64,000 nt of DNA from Mucor racemosus (Eukaryota > Mucoromycota > Mucoromycetes > Mucorales > Mucoraceae): assembly GCA_027405735.1 (NCBI GenBank), contig JAPEHQ010000008.1, positions 744,001 to 808,000 of the forward strand. The letters run 5' to 3'. The notes below the pieces were generated by a model, which was given only the letters and a program-made list of their open reading frames with translations, did no database searches and was not told the origin of the DNA. Below, in pieces: positions 45,869 to 57,540 of this stretch (its first letter is position 1; every line of letters begins with the position of its first letter). Position numbers and translations under genes: made by a program.

Positions 45869-47492
45869 CTTTTGTTATATCTGGGAGTTGCACCGTAACT
45901 GTCAGTGATCTATCAGAATTAGGAATAACCGAATTACCAACTTAGGACTTCTGTCAAACCGTGATGTTTAACATGCGAATCAGACAATGCTGCATTCCAT
46001 ACATATATCATCATGCTACTTATTAAATGATTGAAGCATGATTCCATTGTCTTCATGCAATATCCATATGTTTATTCTTTTTGGTAAATCAATTAGTTTG
46101 TTTGTGATTTTAAAGTTTATATTGAGCTTCTTGATTTACATAATCAAGGCGGTCTTTTAATGCCCGTTTTTGGCATATTTGTTAATGATCCGCATAGAGC
46201 AATCCTTACTTTGATCTATGTGTTTCTTCAGCTTATTTTATGAATCAATTTGCTTTGTTTATGATTCGGTCTATTTTATTTATATGTTAAATTACTAATA
46301 CTTTCTGTATTTACTGTTAAATTCATGTTATCTCTATTGAAATATTAGAGCATGGTTTTATGTGAGATAACATTTAATTTCTTATGTGGGGAAATAGTAT
46401 CCTAGTTCAGCACACGTAGTATTTTTATTAAAGCAACTAAAAATACAATATCTATGAATACTGATGATTTAAGTAAGCAACTGCCACTCTACATAGACGT
46501 AGGTAATGAGTAAATAATAAAAGTATGTCATATAATATCAGCATTTCAACATCAATGGGTCATTGTGCATTCGGTAAGTTTGAGCAACAACAAGTTAGTT
46601 TCCGTCTATTTACATCTACTAAGGTCAGTAAACACACTAGTTCTCGCCAAATATGGATCCAAATGAGTTCCCGTTGCAGTGGCAGGTACACATAGTATTG
46701 ATCCACAGAATTGAAAAAGGTTTAGCATTCCCGAGTTGCTATGGAAATGGAAAAATAAAGACTCATCATACTTGTTTAAATTATTTTGTATGGATTGTTT
46801 TAGATATTTTTTGAAATTTTTTATAAAATTAAATAATGGTTCGAAATTGAATTTTAAAGTTGCAATTAATGCACAGTATATGTACGAAGAACTTATCTTA
46901 ATTTCATTAACTAACAACTATTTTTGAAGGAGTAGAGCACACTTTTTTGAGCAAAATCACCTCTTCCTCTGCTTAAAAAAAATAAAGCAATCGGAGAAAT
47001 GCTTGTAATCAAATGAATATCAATCTAAACGGGCTACAAACTTCAAAATATACACTACAGCTGCAACAATACCCAGGGCTATCATTGTATTATCCTATTG
47101 ATTTGATGGTTAAATCGTAGGGATCAAGCGCCCACTATTTCCAAGTGGAGTTTGTGATACAGGATACAGCGGACTATTTGGAATTAGAAATAGCACTAAT
47201 TCAACCAAAATCAGCAGCTTGCACACAAATGCAAACCGTTAAAAGGTATACATATATTATGGAATAACATTTAGAATTTATTATCCAGAATATATGGGAA
47301 AAGTATCAAGTCTATATATTTTACAACAAGGAAGAGGGGAAAAGGGAGAAAAGGTGGAGTATAGTATAATGTGTGGTATTATTGTACCGTATCATCATTA
47401 ATAGTAAGTATAAACAAAAATAAGTTAATGGTGGTATCATGATAATTTGCGTATTAGTATTAGCAGTTTACTGCCATGTATAATCTATGGTT
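45869..47492. other. intergenic; one possible gene remnant
   Basis: AT-rich. At 47013-47277 one frame reads MNINLNGLQTSKYTLQLQQY, then a single TAG, then HYFQVEFVIQDTADYLELEI and further to a stop. The balanced composition suggests an exon remnant or a short gene with a mis-seen intron; I do not recognise the protein. Nothing else is supported. Confidence 0.35.
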
Positions 47493-49578
47493 TTACAACG
47501 TAATTACGTTTGGATCGCCATTCTATTATAATAGTTAGTAACAATACATTTAATATTATTTTTACACATATAACTTACGAATGGATGGCGCCAGCCACAT
47601 TGAAATTCGTTCTTTTTATAGGATCTATCTAAACTTGTAGATGTGTTATAGCCAATATGGTACATTAACAATGTTTTACTTGTAACAAGAGTCTGGCTAC
47701 ATTCTATGCACTCCTGTAAATTACCTAGCAAACATTGTTGAATAATGATATCTGGAGGTAAGCTAGGATATTTCAATAATAAACCAGAAACCAATTTAGC
47801 AATTTTGGGCTTCAAGAATAATCCACTACCACCAGTACCCACAAATACACCACAATGTCCAGGAGATTCAATATTAGCAGCATAAATGACGCTCTCAATT
47901 TGTCGCCATTCTTTAGCTCCACAAACTGGGAAATCATCTTCTACGAGTGCAATGTAGGTGCTTTGGTAATTATCAGCAGCTAAACTGAGAGCTTTTGATA
48001 CGTGGCTTCTTTGATCCAATGTATCACCTTCTTCACGAATCCATTTAAGGTAGTGTTGACCTCGTTGTGTTGATTGAAATAAAGATTTCGCTCGATCAAA
48101 TTCTAAATGTGTTGTAAAATGAGTGTAAATAATAGTTTGGATTCGATCATATAACGAGCCAGCTTCAGGCGTTTGCTCTGGCCAGTTTTGTATATAAGAA
48201 TCAAGTGTGCGAGTCAAAAAGGGCGGGTCGCCTCTACGTGGTGCTGTCATGATCACAAATGTAAACAAATACCGATCATGTGAAATTTGATTTAATGCGG
48301 TTGATTCGACAAATCTTTCTCGAGTATAATAACCATTGCATAGTAACAGAAATGGTAAGATTGTGATAACTACAACAAGACCCTTTTTGATAGCATCGTG
48401 AAGTGTTTTCCAAAGGGGTAAAGGTCTAAATCTTCCTTGAGTCATATCTAATGGTAAATCGCCATTTTTTTCATTCATTAATTCATCATCCCAATGTTTA
48501 TCTTGAGCAAGCCATGTTTGAATTATAATCATTACGATGAAGCCTGTCAATAATCCAGTCAACGACCACCACAAGATGTTTTTTACTGTATAATTCACCA
48601 GACACATGACAAACTGCAATGTCACTTTTCTTATTGTCAGTTTGTTGTTATTTCCATACATTAAAATATATTTATCGTCAATGTTGAGTGATTGAATAAC
48701 GAGCAATGCGAATAAAAACGGAGCTAAGCCTGTACATGATAACGATCAACTTGATTAGTGAGTATATAATATATATATATATATATACAAGTGTCAAACA
48801 ATAACAAACCTTGACTGCATTCATGCAATGAATCACTGAAAAATAAGGAGGGAATTGCCCATCCCGTGCTTTTTGAAAATAAATAACCAATGCCTTGACG
48901 AATTGTACATACTGATAATACGATCCCCATGAATACTTGAACAAATCGTCTAGTATCGCCCAGCATATGAGTCAGAGATTCTTCAAATAAACCCAAAATC
49001 AATACGTTCCAGCCAAACATAAAAATACTCGGTAAAGACGCTATACATAAGAATGGCGATAGTAACAAGTTGAAGACTTCCAATCGATGAATGACATAGG
49101 TAGGTGAAGAACATGATAGTTGAAATATACCGAGAAAATTTAATAACGATACTATTAAGGACAATAAAATTGTGTAACGAGTGATGGTTGGAAGAGGCCA
49201 AAGACAAAGTAATTTCTGTGATTTACATTTGAGTTTGCTACTACTGTATATTTTAATGATTGAAAACTGTTGCTGTTGCTGTAACTTAAACTTGTTTAGT
49301 TTACGAAGATGTTTTGAAGCGTAATAGGAGTTCTTTCGGCCATGTTGATATCTCTTTTTTTGTGATTTGAAATTTAAAGGTGCTGCAGTTGTTGTTGTAG
49401 AAGATGGTATTATTGAAGGCATTAAAGGAGGTGTGTTTGGCGATTTTGTAATGTTTGTACTGTTGTTTAATTTCATTGCTGTGTTATTATTAGCTGTAGT
49501 TGTGGTGGTTGTGGTGGAATTAGACACTTCTTGAACTAATTTGACAGAGCCAAACATTTTAAAAAATGAGTCTGACAT
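47493..49578 (-). CDS. rhomboid-like multi-pass membrane domain fused to a glycosyltransferase-like domain
   Basis: Exons 49578-48810, 48729-47579 and 47522-47493; 649 residues. The last intron has a perfect TACTAAC branch site. Residues 1-120 are Asn/Thr/Gln/Lys-rich and cytosolic. About 130-360 hold six or so hydrophobic helices with features of rhomboid pseudoproteases (RLEVFNLLLSPFLCIAS, FGWNVLILGLFEES), without visible Ser/His catalytic motifs. A further hydrophobic helix (VVVITILPFLLLC) precedes the C-terminal half: RYLFTFVIMTAPRR, FLTRTLDSYIQNWPE, YIALVEDDFPVCG and FVGTGGSGLFLKPK. The EDD box and fold order suggest a GT-A glycosyltransferase such as the GPI-modifying PGAP4 group or the MGAT4 group; donor and acceptor are unknown. 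Probably ER/Golgi. 159 bp downstream of the UBX-LRR gene on the same strand. Confidence 0.68.
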
Positions 49579-49737
49579 TGTTCAAGATATTGAAAAATTG
49601 AAAAAACAAAAAAAAAGATCTACCAAAAATATATCCATTTTGTTATTAAGAAGGCACTTATTCTCGTGACACTAAATAAATATACTTTTTTTCAATGTTG
49701 TTACACATGAAAACATATAAATAGCTATTTCTTTTAT

Positions 49738-52700
49738 TTAAATATCATCATCAGAATCCTCGTTTTGATCTGATTCATTAGAAATTCCTTGTAATCTGAC
49801 AGGTTTCAGATGTTTCAAATCTATAATGATATCAATATATGAGTAAAAATTATTAAAAAAATCAATTATAGACGTGTACCTTTTAAATATTTCAGGCACC
49901 CTTTGCTCACGCTGGTGTGATCCAGATTAAGATTAGTAAGGTTGAGTGTACCTAAAAAAATTACCCAGATTTTCATATTTTAGTATCACGGCTTGTTTTA
50001 TCTATTTTTGCTTTTTTTTTTTTTTCTAATACCTGATAAGCGACGCACGCCTTTATCAGTAATTGATGAACATTTTGCAAGATTTAATGTCCTTAAATTT
50101 CTTGTAAAGCTAGTTTGCTCGAAATCACCTAATAATTTCAAGAATACGTTACTCACTTTAGTGTGACATAATGATAAAGTATCCAATTTAGAAAGCCCTA
50201 ATAATTTGAAGATGAATATCCCGCTTCTTGATCCCTATTTTAAAAATATGTGTGTACCTATTAATTGAGAAAGGCCAGTATCTGTTATTAATGTGCGATC
50301 CAAATAAAGTTTCTCGAGCTCAATTAAATCTTTAAACAATTCAACTCCTGCATCTGTCACTTTTGTTCCATCCAAGCTCAAGTACCGCAAATGTTTCATA
50401 TCAGCTATTTGTTTAGCTCCATCATCAGTAACATTTAAAAAGCCTGTCAAATCCAAATGTTCCAGGGGTAGTTCTACAAATAAACAGTTAGAAGTTATGC
50501 ATATCAATCAATTCTAGTAAAGATACCTTTAAATCTTGATAAAACACCGTCAAGCTCATGTTCTCGATCAGGAAATTGAATCAATCTGAGGCGTTTCAAT
50601 TCTAATAATAAGTATTAGCACAGCATAAATAGCTATGAAAAATCACATATGGCATACTTGCCTCGAGGTAAAAAAGATAATCCCCTCGTGCTCACATTTC
50701 CACAACCACTCATTTTTAATTCAACAAGGTTTCTTAATTGGCTAATAATGTGTATCAAATCATCGTCGCATATAAAAGTGTTGGTCAAATCCAATTGTTC
50801 CAGTTTGATATTTGTTCTTGTTTTTACTTTGATTTCTTGTTGTTGGATGCATGTATTGGCGAATGATAATTGCAATAAATTTTCAAAGCCTAGAAATGTA
50901 TACATTTATTAGTAATTTTAGTTTTCGAAAAAATAGGGGAGTTGCTTTACCATTTACTATGGGGATTAATGTACTAGACGATTTGACACGTGTACAACCA
51001 TCCAATAACAATACTTCGAGGTGATTTTTGAATTTGCTATTTGCCACCATTGATGAAATACCTTGATCTGTGATCTTTGTCTTTGAAAGATTGAGATAAT
51101 AAAGTTGATTCAAATCTAAACAAGCATAGTGTCAATCAGTCAATCAATCAATATGCGTTAGAGAAAATCTTACTTTCCAACGATTTTAATCCCTTGTCAG
51201 TTACTTTACAGTTATTGACGTCCAGATAACTCAAGTTTTTCAATCCTATTTCATACGATTAGTATCAAATAAATCGTCTTCATTTTAGAGTAATTACCAA
51301 TCAGTGAACGAATGCCATTATCAGTGATAACATCGCAACCTCTAAGGCTTAATTTTGTTACAGAAACAGTTGAATTTGATCTTGCTAAATCTCCAATCAA
51401 AGAATCAGTGCAATATGTGTATGAGTCCAATTTGATATTTTGTAAATAGCTATAGTAAATTATTAAGATATGCACACTTGTACAATATATAAATTTACCA
51501 GTGATCAGCTAATTTTCTCATTGTAGTCGCATTCAATTTGCCACTTTTAACAAGGTATTCTAATAATTGCTCTGCAACTTCAGATGACACACTATCAAGA
51601 TTCTTTAAATAGCTATTCATCTGTAATGAATGCTGAGACAGCAATCCTAAATTCCATCAATATCAATTAAACAAAGTTTTTCTATATGATAAATAACAAG
51701 TTTTACCTGCTACTGACATTGAACATGTTTCTCGTAATGATTTTGTATGACGTTCCAATGTAGGTTGATGTTGATTTAAGGCCATGTCAGTGATAGAAGC
51801 AGTAGCTGCACGTTGCTCCATGGCCGATAAAAAGTTAGATCTACGGTTATTGGTAATATCTTGTGCCTCTGCTCCTTCATTTACGTTTGTATCCACTACT
51901 AAAATATAATTAAATTTGATAAATTACTCCCCTATTTATCATTTGTGAATGATTGCTTACTTTCTGATGTATTTACAATAGGTGAAGGGTCAGTTAAATG
52001 ATGTCCAGTGCCTACTCTTCCCCAGATTCGACGAGCATTGTGTACAGGTGGACGATGAGGGTCAATCGCATTAATAGCATCAATATCCATACCATCCTAT
52101 ATTCTCTTTTTAATTCATGCACATTTTGTATATCCTCGTTTAACTGTGCTTACAATATCGTCATTTTCATCAGATTCCTCCTCATTGTCATGATCTTCCT
52201 CCATATCACTATCTGAAGCTATTTCTTCGTCTTCATTTTCATATACCTCTGCTGAACCCTCTTCATCTTCATATACCTCTGCTGAATCTTCTTCAAGTAC
52301 AGGTGCTGCTGCTATGTTTACATTTAATGTGATATTAGGCAAAAATCCAGCTTCTCTCATATCAAGTGCTGCATCTTGAATGGTGTAAATTCTTTTGGGA
52401 AAAGTCTAATCCATTGTACAATGTATAAACAACCCAATATTATCAATTTTGAGATATGAATACTTACACTAATGAGCGATATGCCGTCCAATGCTACATT
52501 CTGATTTCGTGCTTCCTTCTCCAGTACAAACTCCAATATTTGCATTACTTTAGTATCTGGCGGAAATTTCTGCCGCAATGTATTTGAATTTGCCCATTTG
52601 AACTATTTTATAAGGAATTAATGACCAAGTTATAAAGCTCATTTTAACTTTTAATTATACCTGAATAAAGGCAAACTGATCATTTGATTTAATCTCTTTT

Positions 52701-53268
52701 GGCTTTGTGTTTCCAGTCAATGCGTTGCTGTTGCCGCTGGTGGTTCGCATTGATGTCGGCTTTGATTGGACTCTTTGCCTCAGTTTTTCTCTATCTTCTT
52801 TAATATCTAACAATGCTCTACGTCTAGCTTCTTGCTCGGCCAATCTGTCTTTTTTGAGATCATTGGCTATACGGTCAAATTTTTTCTTTTGCATATCTTT
52901 ACTAGCTTGATTATCTACTTGTTTCTTTACAATCTATGCATGTAATAACATATTGATGAAGTTAGGATATATGCATTGATAAACATTACCATGACATTCT
53001 TACCGAAACATTAGGCGTATTAAGTGTACTAGAAGAGGCAAATGGTTGAGAAAAATCTATATTGCTCACTTTTGAAGTAGGAGGTCGAGAGGGATTCAAG
53101 ATCCTATGATAAATTTTTAGCTTATGCAGAATATTTTTCTTTTTTTCGCAGCATTTACCATTCTGTTGCATCTGCAAGTGTCGCGTTCTGTTGCAGAGCT
53201 TGTTTGCATAACTCTAATTCGAATCCTAAGCTCAGTAAATAGGCAAGATCACTATCGTTTTGAGTCAT
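49738..53268 (-). CDS. UBA-UBX-leucine-rich-repeat protein (putative Cdc48/p97 adaptor)
   Basis: About 17 short exons; I traced 53268-53159, 53103-53004 and 52933-52661 exactly, and the rest by frame and GT..AG ends. Residues 1-37: UBA domain (SDLAYLLSLGFELELCKQAL). About 70-160: charged helix rich in Lys/Arg/Glu. About 155-245: UBX-like fold (DQFAFIQFKWANSNTLRQKF, ISTFPKRIYT, LDMREAGFLPNITLNV). The FPKR turn corresponds to the FPR loop that binds Cdc48/p97. Next come an acidic stretch and, from about 50% of the protein, many AMN1/SKP2-type leucine-rich repeats (KLSLRGCDVITDNGIRSLIG; HLRYLSLDGTKVTDAGVELF; TLNLAKCSSITDKGVRRLSG). It ends in an acidic tail (NEDSDDDI). A ubiquitin-handling adaptor role is inferred from the domains. 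Confidence 0.78.
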
Positions 53269-54303
53269 TTTTGAGTTAAATGTAAAAAGAAGAAGACTTA
53301 TTTCATTTCGATAACCACATTTCTGATAATTAATTCATGCAGTGACGTGTGAGAGATAGCTTAAGAGAAAGCTGTACTACATACAGCTTGGAATCATGAA
53401 TGGAAATAGTACCGTCACTGTAAATTTACAAGAAATGGAATGTTTCTCATGATATATCGCCCTCGCTCAGTTCATATTTTCAAATTTCATTACGAAACGT
53501 CATGCGAAATTCCGAACCCAAATATGGAAGATTAGGAAAAATGACAATAACAACAAATTGCATAGCAACCAGGCACACATCCCCCTTTTGCCTAGCAACC
53601 AGGTACGAGACTCAGGTTGTCATAGCAACACACAAAAAAAGTGCTTAATCAATTACAGCTTTAAAGGATTTTTTACAATCCAATTTTTTTAGATATTGCA
53701 AAGCAATCACAGCAAAATGTTTTCTCGGAAGCTGCCTCATACTCTGATATTTTTATTTTCTTATTATTCTATAGTAGATTGATATACATCTTTCATGTTG
53801 TCTTAAAGACCTAAATACATGCTATCAATAAAATATGCTTGTGTAACAATTAGCCCAGCGCTTTTCTGGAAGACGTAAGTAAACAATGAAGGCCAAAGAG
53901 TTACAAACATCTAATCAATCTAAATGATATTAAATGTATACACCATTGATCTCTTTTGTAGATGCATTTAAAGCCAGTTTTGATCTTTGAAATTCAGGAA
54001 GCGCAATCATGCTTCCATTTGATCTGCTTAAAAACTGTGAAATTTGAATAATAAATAAATTTTAAGTAATCTTATCACAGTACAATGGTTAATGCTTATA
54101 TTTATATTATAAACGAGGATCTTGATAATTCATATATTGCCTAATTTCACTGATGGGAATTCTGCTGCATGTGAAAATAGATCTTTTGGTTACCCCGGAC
54201 GGTTGATGTCACTCCGCTGATTGCTTTTATATTTTGTCAGCATTTATTTTGTTTTCGTAACATCTCGGTCCCTTTCTTTTATATAAAAAAAATAACCAAC
54301 ATT
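53269..54303. other. divergent intergenic region, UBX-LRR / ETF beta
   Basis: Just over 1 kb, with the phased X-box-like array at 53557-53629. A TATA-like TTTTATATAAAAAA lies about 20 bp before the ETF beta start. No exon recognised. Confidence 0.55.
53557..53629 (+). promoter_or_regulatory. three phased X-box-like motifs (RFX-type)
   Basis: ATTGCATAGCAACC (53557-53570), TTGCCTAGCAACC (53588-53600) and GTTGTCATAGCAAC (53616-53629). The last fits the full RFX X-box consensus GTNRYY-ATRRNAAC closely; the first two keep the right half-site. The three half-sites start at 53561, 53591 and 53621, exactly 30 bp apart. Confidence 0.55.
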
Positions 54304-55258
54304 ATGTCTAATCCTTTGCGTATTTTTGTTCCCGTCAAGCGTGTTATTGACTATGGTATGTACTAGAAAATGAATTATACATTTGATACTCAAGTAATTT
54401 ATTAGCTGTCAAGGTTCGTGTTAACCCTGCCAAAACTGACGTTGATCGCAGCGTAAAGCATAGTATGAATCCTTTTGATGAGATTGCTGTTGAGGAAGCT
54501 GTTCGTATCAAGGAAAAGGCTCCTAAAACTGAAATCGTTGCCATTTCTTGTGGTACTGCCAAGGCTCAAGAGACTTTAAGAACTGCCTTAGCAATGGGTG
54601 CTGATCGTGCTGTTCATGTTGAAGTTAAAGATGATAGCACACTTCAACCTTTAGCTGTTGCTAAATTATTAAAGGCATATGCTGATAAGGAAGCCAATAA
54701 GCCCGATCTCTTTATTTTGGGTAAACAAGCCATTGATGATGATGCTAATCAAACTGGACAAATGCTTGCTGGTTTGCTCAACTGGCCTCAGGTATATTGC
54801 AATTTTCCCACGACTAAAATGAAAAAAAATAGAGTTTGTCCCTAATTTATATCTCTGTAATAGACTACCTTTGCCTCCAAGGTCGAAATCAATGGACAAG
54901 ATCTTAAGGTTGTTCGTGAAATTGATGGTGGTCTCGAGACCGTCCAAACCAAGTTGCCTGCTATTGTTACCACTGATTTACGGTAAGCATTTACATTTAT
55001 TGTTAAAAGAGACATCAGACATTTATTCCATTGGATTGATTTAGTCTCAATGAACCTCGTTATGCTTCTCTTCCCAACATTATGAAGGCCAAGAAGAAGC
55101 CTTTGGTCAAGTTGACCCCTGAGGATCTCGGTATTGATATTTCACCTCGTATTGAAACATTGAAGGTAGAGGAACCTCCTAAGCGTGTTGGTGGCCGTAA
55201 GGTTGAGAGTGTTGATGAGTTGATTGACAAGTTGCGCAATGAAGCCAAGGTCTTGTAA
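54304..55258 (+). CDS. ETFB: electron transfer flavoprotein subunit beta
   Basis: Exons 54304-54355, 54406-54791, 54864-54982 and 55045-55258 give 256 residues, the family size. Mitochondrial-matrix FAD/AMP protein that, with the alpha subunit, passes electrons from acyl-CoA dehydrogenases to ETF:ubiquinone oxidoreductase. Family signature blocks: [72 protein letters not shown] (nucleotide-binding), [42 protein letters not shown] (the ETF beta signature with the alpha-recognition loop), and the C-terminal EEP-PKR-x-GG-x-KVE segment. No long presequence; ETF beta commonly uses an internal or cryptic N-terminal signal. No defect seen. Confidence 0.97.
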
Positions 55259-55984
55259 AAAAATATTTATATATAACAGAATAAGATAGATATATCCCCC
55301 ACCTTTAAACACATACACATAAAAAAAAAAAAGACTTATATATATTTTTTGGTTGATACAAAAAAAAAAAAATAAGTAAAAAAGATGTCTAGTTGAGGGT
55401 TTTTGTTGCATTACTTTCATTATTGTATCTTTTTTTCCTCACTCTCCAATTTTCTTTCTTGTATCACTTTATTTTTAAAATCATATAGTCGTATTTCACA
55501 GTCAAAATTAAATACAATAATTTAAATAAAAAAAGGAAAACGCACACCCAAACAAAGAGGATGAAGAAGAAAAACCAAAGAGAAGAAGGAAGAGGAGGAG
55601 GATAATAGAATGAAAGAAGAGGAGAACAAGAGTGTATAAAAAAAAAGCGATGCAATTATTTAGTAACTTGTCTTTGCATTGTCATTAAATATTATTCTAA
55701 TTATTGGTACAATACGATGAAAAGCTTCTTATAATCAAGTAAATCAGGCCTGCGGCAGCACGAGCTGTACACCGCTACGCGGTGTTGACCAGCTCGTTAT
55801 ATTATATAAAACTAAATAAATTATTTTAAAATTTCTTAATTTACAGTTTTGTTATATTTCTTAATTCTTCTCTCGATTTCAAATATAAGCTGTGTAAAAA
55901 TTTAAGCCCTTCAAAGAATGCAGACTGCCACAATCGTATGTATTGATTAGGTACATATATATTTCAATTCACCTGTATAATTTA
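55259..55984. other. 3' flank of ETF beta, purine tract and GC hairpin
   Basis: TATATAACAG and A runs follow the stop. From about 55525 to 55650 the plus strand is almost all purine (AAAAAAGGAAAACG, GAGGATGAAGAAGAAAAACC, GAAGGAAGAGGAGGAGG). A GC-rich hairpin lies at 55761-55796. No gene. Confidence 0.6.
55761..55796. other. GC-rich double hairpin
   Basis: Outer arms CGAGCTG (55761-55767) and CAGCTCG (55790-55796); inner arms ACACCGC (55769-55775) and GCGGTGT (55779-55785) with loop TAC. Perfect pairing in both arms, in strongly AT-rich surroundings. Confidence 0.75.
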
Positions 55985-56512
55985 CTCTTGAGTTGAAATG
56001 AATTTTAATATATTTTTGTAGAAATCTTCTCGAGCAAAATTTGAATTTTCAAAATATTTGATTTTCCTAGTTTTCAATTTTCAAAATCATAGAGTGTCCT
56101 CTTTTTTATATCTAACCTCATACCAAACACTTTTAGAATATACCTTAGACATTAAAAAATAGACATGAATTGTTCAAATTATGCTATCTATTCCTAGCTT
56201 TTTTTCTATATCTCACGAAAGACTCAAAAACACATATAGTTCACTGCTTTTTCCTTGAAAACTGGATCACAATTTTCATTCCTGCTGAACTTTTTTTTTT
56301 GACTGAATAACACCAAGAAAACATTATATGCCGATGTACCTGAGATGCTCAACTTTGATCCAAAAACAAGCATCTAAAAATATCATATTTTTTGCAGTTG
56401 GTATAACGTTTTCAGTGCTAATGTTTCAGATTTTTACAGGTATTTCACTGGTAAAAATTGAAAACTTTGAAGTTTCATATCTCTACGAAACATTAAGCTA
56501 TACTAACACTTT

Positions 56513-56968
56513 TCAATAATAAAACTTACTTGTTTTAAAGTACTCCATAACATATTTTAATTTAAAAAAATTCTGAGCACTTTTATTTTTTTTCATTTTT
56601 TTTGACATTTTTGCAATGGATTTTAAAATATTCCTTAAATTGAGCGGTATTTTTTTAACATGCATGCCATTGACCTCGTTGAGCTCTCTCGGACCCAATT
56701 TAGAGTTTTTCAAAATATTGGTTTTTCGTGGAGATATCCTCAAAAAAGTGTACAAAAAGGTACCTCTATTTCTAGCGATCATTTTCCCCTTGTATACCCT
56801 CATCCCAAATTCTAAATTTGAAAAAAAAAATGACAAAAATCTTGTTTTCTCTACGAAAAATGCAGCTAGAAGGTTCAGCAATAAATCGATCGGTAGATAA
56901 TTTTGTTGTGCATTATTTGCATTGCTTAAATTTAAAATATATTTATAAAAAGTAATGAATATTTTCAA
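56513..56968 (-). other. conserved R1 antisense frame, copy E (151 codons)
   Basis: Longest version: MKIFITFYKYILNLSNANNA, LLAAFFVEKTRFLSFFFSNL, FGMRVYKGKMIARNRGTFLY, RISPRKTNILKNSKLGPREL, ending YVMEYFKTSKFYY like copy A. Basic, with one short hydrophobic run. No known domain; could be the product of an unrecognised gene or chance openness. Confidence 0.4.
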
Positions 56969-57203
56969 AAAACCTCCAAAACTTTAATTGCATTTTACGC
57001 AAAATTTAATGTGAAACATTTTTTTGAATTTTGTTTATATGGATGCAGAATTTAAAATTGTATAAAAACCATTTAATATGCCATTTCAACTTACTTTGCG
57101 GTTCCTGATCAATTAAACGATTTTGTTTTTTTCATCATTTTTCGTCCATTTTTTAAAATAAATTTTAGAACCCAGTTACTATCGGATCAAGCTGTAATAT
57201 GAA

Positions 57204-57214
57204 CTATTATTTTG
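57204..57214. other. Crypton crossover/target sequence, left flank
   Basis: CTATTATTTTG, identical to 60110-60120 (junction between copies) and 63016-63026 (right flank). In uninterrupted R1 copies the same sequence occurs once (for example near 29512). Confidence 0.85.
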
Positions 57215-57296
57215 TGTCGAAGTCCTCGGAAGTCCCGGAAGTCCCCTACACGATTAGAACCCAGTATGCTAATAAGCTCACTTATTTGAGAAACAA

Positions 57297-57322
57297 CCGT
57301 AAATAAGTGCACTTATTTACGG
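57297..57322. repeat. perfect 26-bp palindrome near the Crypton left end, copy 1
   Basis: Two 13-nt arms (CCGTAAATAAGTG and its complement) with no loop; the nearby CTCACTTATTTGAG repeats the core. Downstream of the recombinase gene, so either a recombinase site or a transcription stop. Second copy at 60203-60228. Confidence 0.85.
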
Positions 57323-57540
57323 ATCAAGTCCCCAGGGAAAAAATAATAAATTTATGTCAATACAATCATGGCAAGATCGACTTTATTTTGTAAAATGTTA
57401 TGCTTAGACTTCAATATGATATTATGATACTTGTTGTATTTACAGTAAGCTGAATGATGTCTATTTATTGAATATATATGTATATATATAAAAATAATAA
57501 TAAAATATAAAGAAATGCAAAGAAAGAATAGAAAAAGCTA

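Noticed and set aside
46606..46917. 103-codon minus-strand frame
   Set aside because: Biased composition, no motif, and no repeat partner; not distinguishable from chance in this AT-rich spacer.
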